Shown here piece by piece: positions 1 through 8,624 of a DNA stretch of 31,823 nucleotides; positions within the stretch are counted from its first letter, which is position 1, and each line of letters begins with the position of its first letter. The stretch spans positions 1-31,823 of the forward strand of contig JBELHJ010000025.1 in NCBI GenBank assembly GCA_042091495.1, written 5' to 3'. Below the pieces are notes generated by a model. That model was not told where the DNA came from, did not search any database, and saw nothing but the letters and a program-made list of their open reading frames with translations. The position numbers and the translations under genes are program-made. The stretch comes from JBELHJ01 sp042091495. GTDB taxonomy: Bacteria; Bacteroidota; Bacteroidia; Flavobacteriales; Flavobacteriaceae.

Positions 1-60
1 ATTAATCAATACCTAAAAAAAACTTAAAACGTTTTTTAATAGGAACTATTAGGGGGACAA

Positions 61-76
61 GTTGTAATTTTACAAC
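61..76. repeat. Near-palindrome upstream of the secreted nuclease
   Basis: The arms GTTGTAA and TTACAAC flank a 2-base centre and end 15 bases before the ATG at 92. The site could be an operator or a short hairpin in the 5' leader. Nothing else identifies it, and short inverted repeats are common in AT-rich DNA. Confidence 0.3.
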
Positions 77-91
77 GGTAGAATTAACAAT

Positions 92-1246
92 ATGACAAAA
101 CCCCTAATAGTCCCTGTTCTGTTTTTGGTGTTCTGGGCATCACAGCCCTTAAAGGCACAATCTCTAGATGATTTGGCCTTTGGTACCCCCAACACCTTCG
201 ATATTGCTACCTGGAATATTGAGTGGTTCCCTAAACGCAATACCACAGAAGACTATGTAGCTACCATTATACAGCAATTGGGTGCCGAGGTACTGGCCAT
301 TCAAGAAATTGATGATGAGCGCTTATTTAAAGACATGATAGCTGGTATTCCTGGTTATGAGGTTTATATTCCTAATTCCTATGCCAACGGTTTAGGCTAT
401 GTTTATAAAAACAATGGATTTACTATTAACGCTATCTATAAAATTTATAACAGTTCTGCTTATTGGAGTTTTTTTCCGCGTTCCCCTTTGCTTATGGATC
501 TTACGGTTAACAATGAGCGAATTATTCTTATAAACAACCACTTTAAGTGTTGTGGTGATGGTGATTTGGATTTGGACAATACCAATGATTCTGAGTTTAG
601 ACGTTACGAGGCCAGCAGGCTTTTAAAAGCCTATATTGATGATTATCTACCTAATGAGAAGGTCATTATTTTGGGAGATCTTAATGACTTGCTTACAGAT
701 GACGCTGTAAATAATGTATTCCAGATGTATTTGGATGACACTGGCAATTTTACTTTTGCAGATATGGCCATTGCTAACGGAAATGCTACCAACTGGTCTT
801 ACCCCAATTGGCCTTCGCATTTAGACCATATATTGGTAACTAACGAGTTGTTTCCGCTAATAAATAACAATGCAACTAATGTGTCTACCATTCGTTTGGA
901 CGATTATTTCTCTGGGGGCTTTAGTAGCTATGATTATCATGTGTCAGACCACCGTCCTGTGGGTATACAACTAGATTTTAATGCGCTTCAAATTTCAAAT
1001 CCCAGTCATGTGCCAATTTTTGCGCTTTGGCCCAATCCAACCAATGGCGTATTTAATATAGATTTGGCTGAAACTAACGTATCACACTTAATAGAAATTT
1101 TTGATATTAGAGGCCGTCTTGTATACAAAGAAACAGTTGTTAATACTGCTGTTTTAAGTGTTAAACATCAATTAAACAAAGGGGTTTACTTGTTAAAAGT
1201 TTCTGGAAAATTTAACTCCCAAACCAAACAACTCATCATTAAGTAA
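92..1246 (+). CDS. Secreted endonuclease/exonuclease/phosphatase family protein with T9SS sorting tail
   Basis: This is a predicted secreted metal-dependent phosphodiesterase, most likely a nuclease that degrades extracellular DNA or RNA. A signal peptide covers about residues 1-23 (ends KAQS). The fold's motifs occur in order: TWNIEWF with Asn42, IQEIDD with Glu72, NNHF with His150, LGDLND with Asp196 and Asn198, HLDHI with Asp245, and the terminal SDHRP with Asp286 and His287. These are the usual metal-binding and catalytic positions. From about residue 310 a type A T9SS tail begins (WPNPTNG, IFDIRGR, KGVYLLKV), so the product should be exported across the outer membrane and anchored or released. 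The ATG at 92 directly precedes the signal peptide. The gene stands alone, 173 bases before the CDGSH gene. The exact substrate is not shown by the sequence. Confidence 0.88.
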   Translation: MTKPLIVPVLFLVFWASQPLKAQSLDDLAFGTPNTFDIATWNIEWFPKRNTTEDYVATIIQQLGAEVLAIQEIDDERLFKDMIAGIPGYEVYIPNSYANGLGYVYKNNGFTINAIYKIYNSSAYWSFFPRSPLLMDLTVNNERIILINNHFKCCGDGDLDLDNTNDSEFRRYEASRLLKAYIDDYLPNEKVIILGDLNDLLTDDAVNNVFQMYLDDTGNFTFADMAIANGNATNWSYPNWPSHLDHILVTNELFPLINNNATNVSTIRLDDYFSGGFSSYDYHVSDHRPVGIQLDFNALQISNPSHVPIFALWPNPTNGVFNIDLAETNVSHLIEIFDIRGRLVYKETVVNTAVLSVKHQLNKGVYLLKVSGKFNSQTKQLIIK

Positions 1247-1349
1247 TTTTCTTAATATTTAATTTGGTTTTAAATTGTGAATTCATGGACTAAAAACGCA
1301 CAATTATTATTAAAGTATATGCTTGTTTTAGTAACTTAGATACCCAAGA

Positions 1350-1369
1350 ATGTCATTATGAAATGACAT
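1350..1369. repeat. Perfect 8-bp inverted repeat with 4-base loop
   Basis: ATGTCATT and AATGACAT flank the loop ATGA in the 173-base gap between the nuclease and CDGSH genes, 50 bases before the CDGSH start. No T-run follows on either strand, so it does not look like an intrinsic terminator. An operator site or mRNA hairpin is possible. Confidence 0.35.
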
Positions 1370-1419
1370 GTAAAGTTCAAGAAGATTAGTATATTCGTTA
1401 AAAACAAACCAACAACACT

Positions 1420-1599
1420 ATGGATCAAAAGCCCACACTACAAATAACCCCAACAGGAAAAGTTAAAGTTACTAATGGTAAAGATGTTATTTTATTAGAT
1501 GACGAAGGTAACGTGATACCTACTAGAAACCGTTTTTCATTATGTAACTGCGGAAAAACGCAAGATGGTCCGTTTTGTGACGGTTCCCATAATGCTTAG
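1420..1599 (+). CDS. Small CDGSH-type iron-sulfur protein (59 aa)
   Basis: The ATG at 1420 opens a 59-residue frame ending with TAG at 1597-1599. The C-terminal half holds the complete CDGSH zinc-finger-like motif, C-N-C-G-K-T-x-D-G-P-F-C-D-G-S-H. Its three Cys and one His ligate a 2Fe-2S cluster in the mitoNEET family. Bacterial members of this size are soluble, probably dimeric, redox or cluster-carrier proteins with poorly known partners. The first 30 residues form the small strand-rich part of the fold (KVKVTNGKDVILLDDEGN). There is no signal peptide, so it is cytoplasmic. It converges with recG, with three bases between the two stop codons. The family is clear. The cellular role is not. 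Confidence 0.9.
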   Translation: MDQKPTLQITPTGKVKVTNGKDVILLDDEGNVIPTRNRFSLCNCGKTQDGPFCDGSHNA

Positions 1600-1602
1600 G
1601 CG

Positions 1603-3705
1603 CTAGCTTATATAATTCCAGATGTTTTTGTAGGTCATTAAGGCTCTGTAAGTTTCTAAAATAGGCAAATGTTCTTTAAACCCTAATGAGGGGTCTTTGT
1701 CTAGTATAAATTTGGCATAGTAGCGCGCATGCTCTAGAATATCTTTATCTTTTACGATATCTGCTATTTTAAGATTTAAAATACCACTTTGTTGGGTGCC
1801 CATAAGGTCACCGGGACCTCTTAGTTTTAAATCTACTTCGGCAATTTCAAAGCCATCTGTAGTTCTGCACATGGTTTCTAAACGGGTTTTACTGTGGTCA
1901 CTTAGTTTATGACTGGTCATGAGTATACAATAGCTTTGTTCGGCACCACGGCCTACACGGCCTCTTAACTGGTGTAACTGAGACAACCCAAAGCGTTCAG
2001 CACTTTCTATTACCATAACCGAGGCATTAGGGACATTAACCCCAACTTCAATAACGGTGGTGGCAACCATAATTTGTGTTTCGCCTTTTACAAAGCGTTC
2101 CATTTCAAAATCTTTGTCTGCCGGTTTCATTTTGCCATGTACTATAGAAATCTGGTAGTGGGGTTTAGGAAAGTCTCTACTAATGCTTTCAAAGCCATCC
2201 ATAAGGTCTTTGTAATCTAGGGCTTCACTCTCTTGTATCAATGGATATACGATATAGACTTGTCTTCCTTTTTTAATTTCATCACGTAAAAAAGCATTTA
2301 CTTTTAGGCGGTTGTTATCAAAGCGGTGTACGGTTTTAATAGCTTGTCGCCCCGGTGGGAGCTCATCGATCACAGAGACATCTAGATCACCGTAGAGTGA
2401 CATGGCCAAGGTGCGTGGAATTGGCGTAGCAGTCATCACTAAAACATGTGGTGGTAAGCTATTTTTTTTCCAAAGTTTACTGCGTTGTGCTACCCCAAAG
2501 CGGTGCTGTTCATCTATAATTGCAAGTCCTAAATTTTTAAAAACTACAGCATCTTCTATAAGGGCATGTGTCCCTACTATAATTTGTAAACTCCCGTCTT
2601 CTAGCGCATTATGAATAGGGGTGCGGTCTTTTTTCTTGGTTGAGCCCGTTAAGAGTTTAATATGTATACCAACCGCATCACACCAAAGTTTTAAGCCATG
2701 AAAATGCTGATTGGCTAAAATTTCTGTAGGCGCCATTAAACAGGCTTGAAAACCATTGTCAATTGCCATAAGCATGCTCATAAAACCAACTATGGTTTTA
2801 CCAGAACCCACATCGCCTTGTAGTAATCTATTCATTTGTGCACCCGTACCCATATCGGCTCTTATTTCTTTTAAAACACGCTTTTGGGCATTGGTGAGTT
2901 TAAAGGGTAAGTGTGATTTATAAAACGCATTGAAATGGTCCCCAACCGTTTCAAATAATTGCCCTTTAATTTTAGATTTATGTATGAGGTTCTTTAAAAT
3001 TAGCTGTAGTTGTATATAAAATAACTCTTCAAATTTGAGTCTAAACTGGGCTCTTGCCAATAAATCGGTTGTTTTTGGAAAATGGATATTAAGTAAGGCT
3101 TTATCTTTTGTAAGCAAAGCTTCTTTGTTAATAAGATACTCTGGCAAGGTTTCAAATAGTAGCTCCTTTAATTCCAAGAATAAGTGTTGGATCATGCCTG
3201 TCATCACTTTATTCGTAATACCACTATTACTAAGTTTTTCAGTAGAAGAGTAGAGCGCTTTCATTCCTGTTTTTAGCTCTTTTTTGTCTTTGGGTTTGAG
3301 CTCCATTTCAGGGTGTGGCATACTAAAACTATTATTGTACCAATTGGTTTTTCCAAAAATGATATAGGGCACGTGAAGTTTTAACTGGTTTTTAATCCAT
3401 TTTTGGCCTCGAAACCATACCAACTCCATGGTGCCAGTTTCATCTCTAAATTTTGCCACCAAGCGTTTCCCTCGTTTTTGTGCAACTTCTTTTATCTCTG
3501 TAATTTCTCCAACAAGTTGTACTTCTGCACTGTGACGTTGTAAATCTTTAATTTGATAAAAACGAGTACGATCAATGTAGCGATACGGGAAAAAATTTAA
3601 AAGGTCTTGATACGTTTGAATACCCAGCTCTTTTCGTAATAAATCTGCCCGGTGTGGCCCAACACCTTTAAGATAATCTATGGGAGTTTGTAATTTGGTA
3701 TTCAT
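1603..3705 (-). CDS. recG: ATP-dependent DNA helicase RecG
   Basis: RecG is a superfamily 2 helicase that remodels stalled replication forks and branch-migrates Holliday junctions in the cytoplasm. With the start at 3705 the protein has 700 residues, normal for RecG. The N-terminal wedge/OB domain includes a GVGP helix-hairpin element near residue 14. The Walker A motif GDVGSGKT lies at about 297-304 and the DEQH box (IIDEQHRFG) at about 398-401, followed by TATPIPRTLA and the motif VI region QLRGRVGRG. The frame is open further upstream to an ATG at 3819, but that extension has no RecG character and overlaps the divergent aminopeptidase gene, so MNTKLQTPIDYL is the better start. The two divergent start codons are 30 bases apart. 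Confidence 0.96.
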   Translation of the reverse strand: MNTKLQTPIDYLKGVGPHRADLLRKELGIQTYQDLLNFFPYRYIDRTRFYQIKDLQRHSAEVQLVGEITEIKEVAQKRGKRLVAKFRDETGTMELVWFRGQKWIKNQLKLHVPYIIFGKTNWYNNSFSMPHPEMELKPKDKKELKTGMKALYSSTEKLSNSGITNKVMTGMIQHLFLELKELLFETLPEYLINKEALLTKDKALLNIHFPKTTDLLARAQFRLKFEELFYIQLQLILKNLIHKSKIKGQLFETVGDHFNAFYKSHLPFKLTNAQKRVLKEIRADMGTGAQMNRLLQGDVGSGKTIVGFMSMLMAIDNGFQACLMAPTEILANQHFHGLKLWCDAVGIHIKLLTGSTKKKDRTPIHNALEDGSLQIIVGTHALIEDAVVFKNLGLAIIDEQHRFGVAQRSKLWKKNSLPPHVLVMTATPIPRTLAMSLYGDLDVSVIDELPPGRQAIKTVHRFDNNRLKVNAFLRDEIKKGRQVYIVYPLIQESEALDYKDLMDGFESISRDFPKPHYQISIVHGKMKPADKDFEMERFVKGETQIMVATTVIEVGVNVPNASVMVIESAERFGLSQLHQLRGRVGRGAEQSYCILMTSHKLSDHSKTRLETMCRTTDGFEIAEVDLKLRGPGDLMGTQQSGILNLKIADIVKDKDILEHARYYAKFILDKDPSLGFKEHLPILETYRALMTYKNIWNYIS

Positions 3706-3735
3706 CAAAACGAATATAATTCTTATACTTGAAAG

Positions 3736-5751
3736 ATGAAACCCAAAAACCCTACGGTTATTAACAATATCGCTTATCTTATTGTGTGTTTTTTTTGTGT
3801 GACTCCTTTTCTGGCGCAACCAAAATTAAAGCCAGATGCAACCCATATTAAAGCACAAATTACCCTGGATACTATTTCCAAATCGGTTCAAGGTAGGGTT
3901 GGCATTTTGTTTAATGCCACTAAGGCTAGTGATACGCTTGTTATTGATGCTAGAAATATGACTTTAAAGGAGCTAAAAGTCAATAACTCTCAGGTTCCGT
4001 TTAAATATGATAATAAGCAAATTAGAATAAATTCTAATTCGTTTAGAGATGGTGCTAATCAATTAACTTTTTCTTACCACGCCATGCCTAAAAAGGCGCT
4101 TTATTTTGTAGGCTGGGATAACCAAGCCCCTAATGAAATTTGGACACAAGGACAAGGCAAATACACCTCTAATTGGTTACCAAGTTTTGATGACGAAAAT
4201 GAGAAAGTGATTTTTGAGTTAACCATAGCTTTTAATTCCAATTACCAAGTATTAAGTAATGGGGTTTTAACCAATAAACAAACTACGAATAATTTAACTA
4301 CATGGACTTATGCTATGAATCATCCCATGTCGAGTTACCTTTTGGCCTTGGTGGTAGGGGATTATGAATTTATTAATGAAAAAAGTGCTAGTGGCGTTCC
4401 ATTATATAATTATTATCATAAACAAGATAGCAGCTTTGTAGAGCCCACTTTCAGATACAGCAAACGCATTTTTGATACTTTAGAAAATGAGATTGGCATT
4501 GCATTTCCTTGGGAGATATACCGTCAAGTTCCGGTTCATGATTTTATGTATGCAGGTATGGAAAATACCACATTAACGATTTTTTCGGATACGTATTTAC
4601 GTCCTGCTCAAGATTTTGATTTTAGCAATTATGTGAATGTTAATGCACATGAATTAGCACACCAATGGTTTGGTGACATGGTTACTGCAGCTTCGGGAAC
4701 TCACCACTGGTTACAAGAGGGATTTGCAACCTATTATGCGCTTTTGGCTGAGAAAGCTATTTTTGGAGCGGATTATTTCTACAAACAATTATTCAATTAT
4801 GTTGAAGAGTTAAAAACTCAGGAGCAAAGTGTTCTAGGCTCTAAACTATTAGATCCCAAAGCCAGTAGTATCACATTTTATAAAAAAGGCGCCTGGGCAT
4901 TACACGTATTAAGGGATTATGTGGGTGATAAAGCATTTAAAACTGCTGTAAAAGACTATTTAGGAAATAATGCTTTTAAAAATGCCAGTACCAAAGACTT
5001 TTTAGCCAGTGTCAACAAGGTCACACCCAAAAACCTGGATAAATTCATTAAACAATGGTTGCAATCAGATTTATTGCCGCAAGCGCAAATAGATGAATAT
5101 TTAAAAGCAAACAGTATCACCAAAGAATGGTTATCAATAAAAGCGGCGTTTTCTATAATAGACTTAAATAAAAGTGATTCTTGCCAAGAATTGAGAATAG
5201 ATTTCGAAAATAGATCAGATAAAGTATTTTGGTTAAATAATCTCCCTGAATGTGTTTGTGACTTTGATTATTATTTGGATTACGCTTTAAAAGTTGAAGA
5301 TCATCAATTGCTTTTAGCAGCCCTAAACCGAGTAAATACGCTTAACACCAAAAACACAGCAGTTTTAAAGTCTAACTTATTAGATTATCCAACAGTAATT
5401 AAAGAACGTTTATTGGTTTTGCTTTATCAGTCTAATACGGATTTACGCCAAGAACTCTTATATAAAACTGCAAGTATAAAGGGTAGGGGCATGCATACAT
5501 TCAGGATATTGTGGTTGGTTTTATCAATGAATATCGAAACAAATCCTGATAATCTGCAAACATTGTATAAGGAGTTGATTAATTACTCTTCTGCTGCTTA
5601 TCATCCTGAAGTTAGGCAGTTAGCGTTTGAATATTTGTCTTACATGAATTTGGTTAATGAAGAAGTTAAATCAAACTTAATGGCCGCAAGCAATCATTAC
5701 AACTGGCGTTTTAAATCGTTTGCTAAAAAAATGTTATCAGAATTAGAATAA
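3736..5751 (+). CDS. M1 family metallo-aminopeptidase, exported
   Basis: This is a zinc aminopeptidase of the gluzincin M1 family, which removes N-terminal residues from peptides. The product has 671 residues and starts with a signal peptide (hydrophobic core at about 11-27, ending FLAQ), so it acts in the periplasm or beyond. The substrate-binding GMEN motif is at 274-277. The zinc motif is HELAH at 305-309 with the third ligand Glu328 eighteen residues later (HExxH-x18-E). The catalytic tyrosine is probably Tyr381 in FYKKGAWAL. The C-terminal part is helical and shorter than in large M1 enzymes. It is divergent from recG and ends 6 bases from the stop of the next, opposing gene. The family call is firm. 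The physiological substrate is unknown. Confidence 0.93.
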   Translation: MKPKNPTVINNIAYLIVCFFCVTPFLAQPKLKPDATHIKAQITLDTISKSVQGRVGILFNATKASDTLVIDARNMTLKELKVNNSQVPFKYDNKQIRINSNSFRDGANQLTFSYHAMPKKALYFVGWDNQAPNEIWTQGQGKYTSNWLPSFDDENEKVIFELTIAFNSNYQVLSNGVLTNKQTTNNLTTWTYAMNHPMSSYLLALVVGDYEFINEKSASGVPLYNYYHKQDSSFVEPTFRYSKRIFDTLENEIGIAFPWEIYRQVPVHDFMYAGMENTTLTIFSDTYLRPAQDFDFSNYVNVNAHELAHQWFGDMVTAASGTHHWLQEGFATYYALLAEKAIFGADYFYKQLFNYVEELKTQEQSVLGSKLLDPKASSITFYKKGAWALHVLRDYVGDKAFKTAVKDYLGNNAFKNASTKDFLASVNKVTPKNLDKFIKQWLQSDLLPQAQIDEYLKANSITKEWLSIKAAFSIIDLNKSDSCQELRIDFENRSDKVFWLNNLPECVCDFDYYLDYALKVEDHQLLLAALNRVNTLNTKNTAVLKSNLLDYPTVIKERLLVLLYQSNTDLRQELLYKTASIKGRGMHTFRILWLVLSMNIETNPDNLQTLYKELINYSSAAYHPEVRQLAFEYLSYMNLVNEEVKSNLMAASNHYNWRFKSFAKKMLSELE

Positions 5752-5757
5752 TGGCAA

Positions 5758-6279
5758 TTACCACATTTGAGATACTTCTGCTTTTATAAAAGCAATTCCA
5801 ATAGCAGTAGGTGACTTGCTGTCTATTTGATCTGTTAAGACTTGCTCTCTTAAATCTGCTGCGGTTTTTACTTTTTCGTTTATTGCAGATTTTCTGATGC
5901 TTTGTATGGTATTATTTTTACAAGATACAAGTACTTTCCAGCAATCGTCTGAAACATAGATTTGTTGGGCTAAATTGTGTTCAAATTCTTGCTCTATAGT
6001 TGCTACAAGAAGCGTTTCGTAATCATTAATTTTATCGGAAATAGGATGCACTCTAATTAAAAGTTTACTTAAAGTTATACGTTCTAAAAATAAAGTAAGC
6101 CGTTCATAGGCTTGTAAACGTAAGGGGGTAGTTTGAGTTTTTAAATCTTTTTGTAATAAAAAGCGTCTCCTACCATCTTCATTTTGCGTATGCGTTTTAA
6201 AGAAGTAATAAGCAATAAGACCAGTAATTAAGGCTGGAATGCAGAATATGAATAAATCTACTAAGCGCTCTTGCGTCAT
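5758..6279 (-). CDS. Conserved membrane-anchored protein of unknown function (173 aa)
   Basis: I do not recognise a characterised function. Residues about 8-26 (LFIFCIPALITGLIAYYFF) form one transmembrane helix close to the N-terminus. The following 145 residues are soluble and mostly helical, with many charged residues. The pattern RRFLLQKDLKTQTTPLRLQAYERL is shared with an uncharacterised flavobacterial family that I recall only from general knowledge. The C-terminal part (IGIAFIKAEVSQMW) is short and conserved-looking. The gene converges with the M1 peptidase, with a 6-base gap between stops. A TAnnTTTG-type -7 element lies just upstream on the same strand. The gene appears intact and is probably real given its family-like composition and clean boundaries. 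Confidence 0.75.
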   Translation of the reverse strand: MTQERLVDLFIFCIPALITGLIAYYFFKTHTQNEDGRRRFLLQKDLKTQTTPLRLQAYERLTLFLERITLSKLLIRVHPISDKINDYETLLVATIEQEFEHNLAQQIYVSDDCWKVLVSCKNNTIQSIRKSAINEKVKTAADLREQVLTDQIDSKSPTAIGIAFIKAEVSQMW

Positions 6280-6304
6280 TTGATAGTCTATTAAAAATAT
6301 AAAT

Positions 6305-6312
6305 CAAATATA
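6305..6312 (-). promoter_or_regulatory. Candidate -7 promoter element (TATATTTG) for the 173-aa membrane protein
   Basis: Read on the minus strand, the octamer matches the Bacteroidetes sigma-factor consensus TAnnTTTG exactly and sits 25 bases upstream of the start codon at 6279. That spacing would give a short leader. No clear TTTG element is visible at the -33 spacing. Confidence 0.35.
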
Positions 6313-6451
6313 TCATTCTTTTAAATAAAACTAAATTTTTCCATAAATATCCCCAGTCTCTTTCATAAAATTATCCATGGTTATATCTTATGTTGATTGT
6401 TTATAATTTTTGATAAAAAATATATTTTTAGGATAGTACATTAATTAATTT

Positions 6452-6551
6452 NNNNNNNNNNNNNNNNNNNNNNNNNNNNNNNNNNNNNNNNNNNNNNNNN
6501 NNNNNNNNNNNNNNNNNNNNNNNNNNNNNNNNNNNNNNNNNNNNNNNNNNN
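6452..6551. other. Assembly gap (100 N) removing the 5' end of the helicase gene
   Basis: There are exactly 100 N. The helicase frame is already open at the right edge, at a position that corresponds to about residue 85 of UvrD/PcrA proteins. The 172 bases left of the gap show no helicase coding. At least about 250 bases must therefore be missing, so the N count is a placeholder. Confidence 0.95.
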
Positions 6552-8624
6552 TGGATGGGTACATTTCACTCTGTGTTTGCTAAAATTTTACGTATTGAAG
6601 CTGACCGTTTGGGATATCCTTCAAATTTTACAATTTATGATAGTCAAGACAGCCAACGTCTTATTGGTGCTATCATAAAAGAGATGGGACTTGATAAAGA
6701 CGTTTATAAAACCAAACAAGTTGCCGCAAGAATATCATCCTATAAAAACAGCCTCATTACCGTTAGGGCTTATTTTCAGAATGCAGAACTTATTGAGGCC
6801 GATACTATGGCTAAACGTCCCGAGTTGGGAAATATTTACAAAAACTATGTAGAACGATGCTTTAAGGCAGGTGCCATGGATTTTGATGATTTATTATTAA
6901 AAACTAATGAGTTACTCACACGTTTTCCAGATGTTTTAGCCAAATACCAGGACCGGTTTAGATATATCTTAGTAGATGAGTATCAAGATACCAACCATTC
7001 TCAATACCTTATTGTAAGAGCTTTATCGGATCGTTTTCAAAATATTTGTGTGGTAGGGGATGATGCCCAAAGTATCTACGCTTTTAGAGGGGCGAACATT
7101 AATAATATTCTCAATTTTCAAAAGGATTACGATGATGTTAAAATGTTTAGGTTAGAACAAAATTACCGCTCTACCAAAAACATTGTACAGGCAGCTAATT
7201 CTGTAATAGATAAAAATCAATCCAAGTTAGATAAGAATGTTTGGACTGCTAATGAAGAAGGTGATAAAGTCAAAGTGAACCGCTTAATGACTGATGGTGA
7301 TGAAGGACGCTATGTTGCTAGTTCTATTTTTGAAAATAAAATGAACCATCAGCTGAAAGATTCAGATTTTGCCATTTTATACAGAACCAATGCCCAATCA
7401 AGAGCTATAGAAGATGCGTTGCGTAAACGAGACATTCCATACAGAATCTATGGCGGTTTATCCTTTTACCAACGTAAGGAGATAAAAGATGTTTTGGCGT
7501 ATTTGAGGGTAATTATTAATCCAGCAGATGAAGAAGCTTTAAAGCGCATCTTAAACTATCCTGCTAGAGGTATTGGACAAACCACTGTAGATAAATTAAT
7601 AGTCGCGGCTAATGCGCATAACAAGTCAATTTTTGAGGTGCTTGAACAGATTGACCAAGTTGATATTAAAATAAACTCTGGTACTAAAACTAAGCTAAGC
7701 AACTTTGTAACTCTAATTAAAAGTTACCAGATTATAAATGCTAATGCTAATGTTTTTGCTATTACCGATCATGTTGTAAAAACAGCAGGATTAATTAAAG
7801 AACTTAATAAAGACGGTACACCAGAGGGTGTTGCTAAAATGGAAAATGTAGAGGAGTTACTCAATGGTATGGGAGATTTTGTTGAGGGCCAAAAAGAATT
7901 AGCAGATGCCACAGCTAGTTTAACAGAATATTTAGAAGATGTTGCCTTGGCAACAGATATGGACAATGATAAAGGCAATGATGCAGAAAAAGTATCCTTA
8001 ATGACAATTCATTTGGCTAAAGGACTTGAATTTCCCTATGTCTACATTGTTGGTATGGAAGAAGACTTATTTCCAAGTGCGATGAGTATGAACACGAGGA
8101 GTGAGCTAGAAGAAGAACGGCGCCTATTTTATGTAGCTCTTACGCGTGCAGAGAAACAAGCCTATCTAACTTATACACTATCCAGATACCGATGGGGAAA
8201 ACTTATTGATGCCGAACCAAGTCGTTTCATTGAAGAAATAGATGAACAGTATTTGGAATTCATAACGCCTCCAATAGATCAGCGTGTTAACCCCATGCTT
8301 GATCCTGATATTTTTGGTGATGCACCAGATTCAAACACTTTTAGATTTAAAAAACCATCTATACGACCAGCTAAAAAGCAACCACCAAAGTTTATACCTC
8401 CAAAAAAATTAAAACCAGTAGCTAATGTTTCAAAATCAGCGGCTACTAATTTATTTGATGGCAAGTTAACAGTTGGTAACATTGTAGAACATATGCGTTT
8501 TGGTAAAGGTGAAGTTTTGAAACTCGAAGGAAAAGGGCCTGATACCAAAGCCGAAATAAATTTTGAACATGGTGGTGTTAAAAAATTACTTCTCCGTTTT
8601 GCTAAGCTCAGTATTATTGGCTAA
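6552..8624 (+). CDS. UvrD/PcrA-type superfamily 1 DNA helicase, 5' end missing
   Basis: This is an ATP-dependent 3'-5' DNA helicase used in nucleotide excision and recombination repair. The visible part has 691 codons and starts in frame at the gap edge with WMGTFHS (motif Ia/Ib region). The Q motif and Walker A are lost in the gap. Motif II is LVDEYQDTNHSQY, motif III VVGDDAQSIYAFRG, motif IV QNYRSTKNI, motif V MTIHLAKGLEFP, and motif VI FYVALTRAEKQ. The C-terminus (about the last 50 residues, VGNIVEHMRFGKGEVL) is the Tudor-like tail typical of PcrA/UvrD. The ATG at 6555 is an internal Met and not the start. The last 11 bases overlap the convergent regulator gene. The C-terminal tail favours pcrA/uvrD over rep. 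Confidence 0.93.
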   Translation, partial: WMGTFHSVFAKILRIEADRLGYPSNFTIYDSQDSQRLIGAIIKEMGLDKDVYKTKQVAARISSYKNSLITVRAYFQNAELIEADTMAKRPELGNIYKNYVERCFKAGAMDFDDLLLKTNELLTRFPDVLAKYQDRFRYILVDEYQDTNHSQYLIVRALSDRFQNICVVGDDAQSIYAFRGANINNILNFQKDYDDVKMFRLEQNYRSTKNIVQAANSVIDKNQSKLDKNVWTANEEGDKVKVNRLMTDGDEGRYVASSIFENKMNHQLKDSDFAILYRTNAQSRAIEDALRKRDIPYRIYGGLSFYQRKEIKDVLAYLRVIINPADEEALKRILNYPARGIGQTTVDKLIVAANAHNKSIFEVLEQIDQVDIKINSGTKTKLSNFVTLIKSYQIINANANVFAITDHVVKTAGLIKELNKDGTPEGVAKMENVEELLNGMGDFVEGQKELADATASLTEYLEDVALATDMDNDKGNDAEKVSLMTIHLAKGLEFPYVYIVGMEEDLFPSAMSMNTRSELEEERRLFYVALTRAEKQAYLTYTLSRYRWGKLIDAEPSRFIEEIDEQYLEFITPPIDQRVNPMLDPDIFGDAPDSNTFRFKKPSIRPAKKQPPKFIPPKKLKPVANVSKSAATNLFDGKLTVGNIVEHMRFGKGEVLKLEGKGPDTKAEINFEHGGVKKLLLRFAKLSIIG

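Noticed and set aside
3724..3731. TATACTTG as a promoter for the M1 peptidase
   Set aside because: It lies five bases before the ATG, leaving no room for a transcription start, and the nearest TTTG is 26 bases upstream.
3706..3819. N-terminal extension of recG by 38 codons
   Set aside because: It overlaps the divergent aminopeptidase coding region, is basic and unlike RecG, and the Met at 3705 gives a normal RecG N-terminus.
6555..6557. ATG at 6555 as the start of a complete helicase
   Set aside because: The frame is open to the gap edge and the protein would lack Walker A; TFHS is an internal motif.
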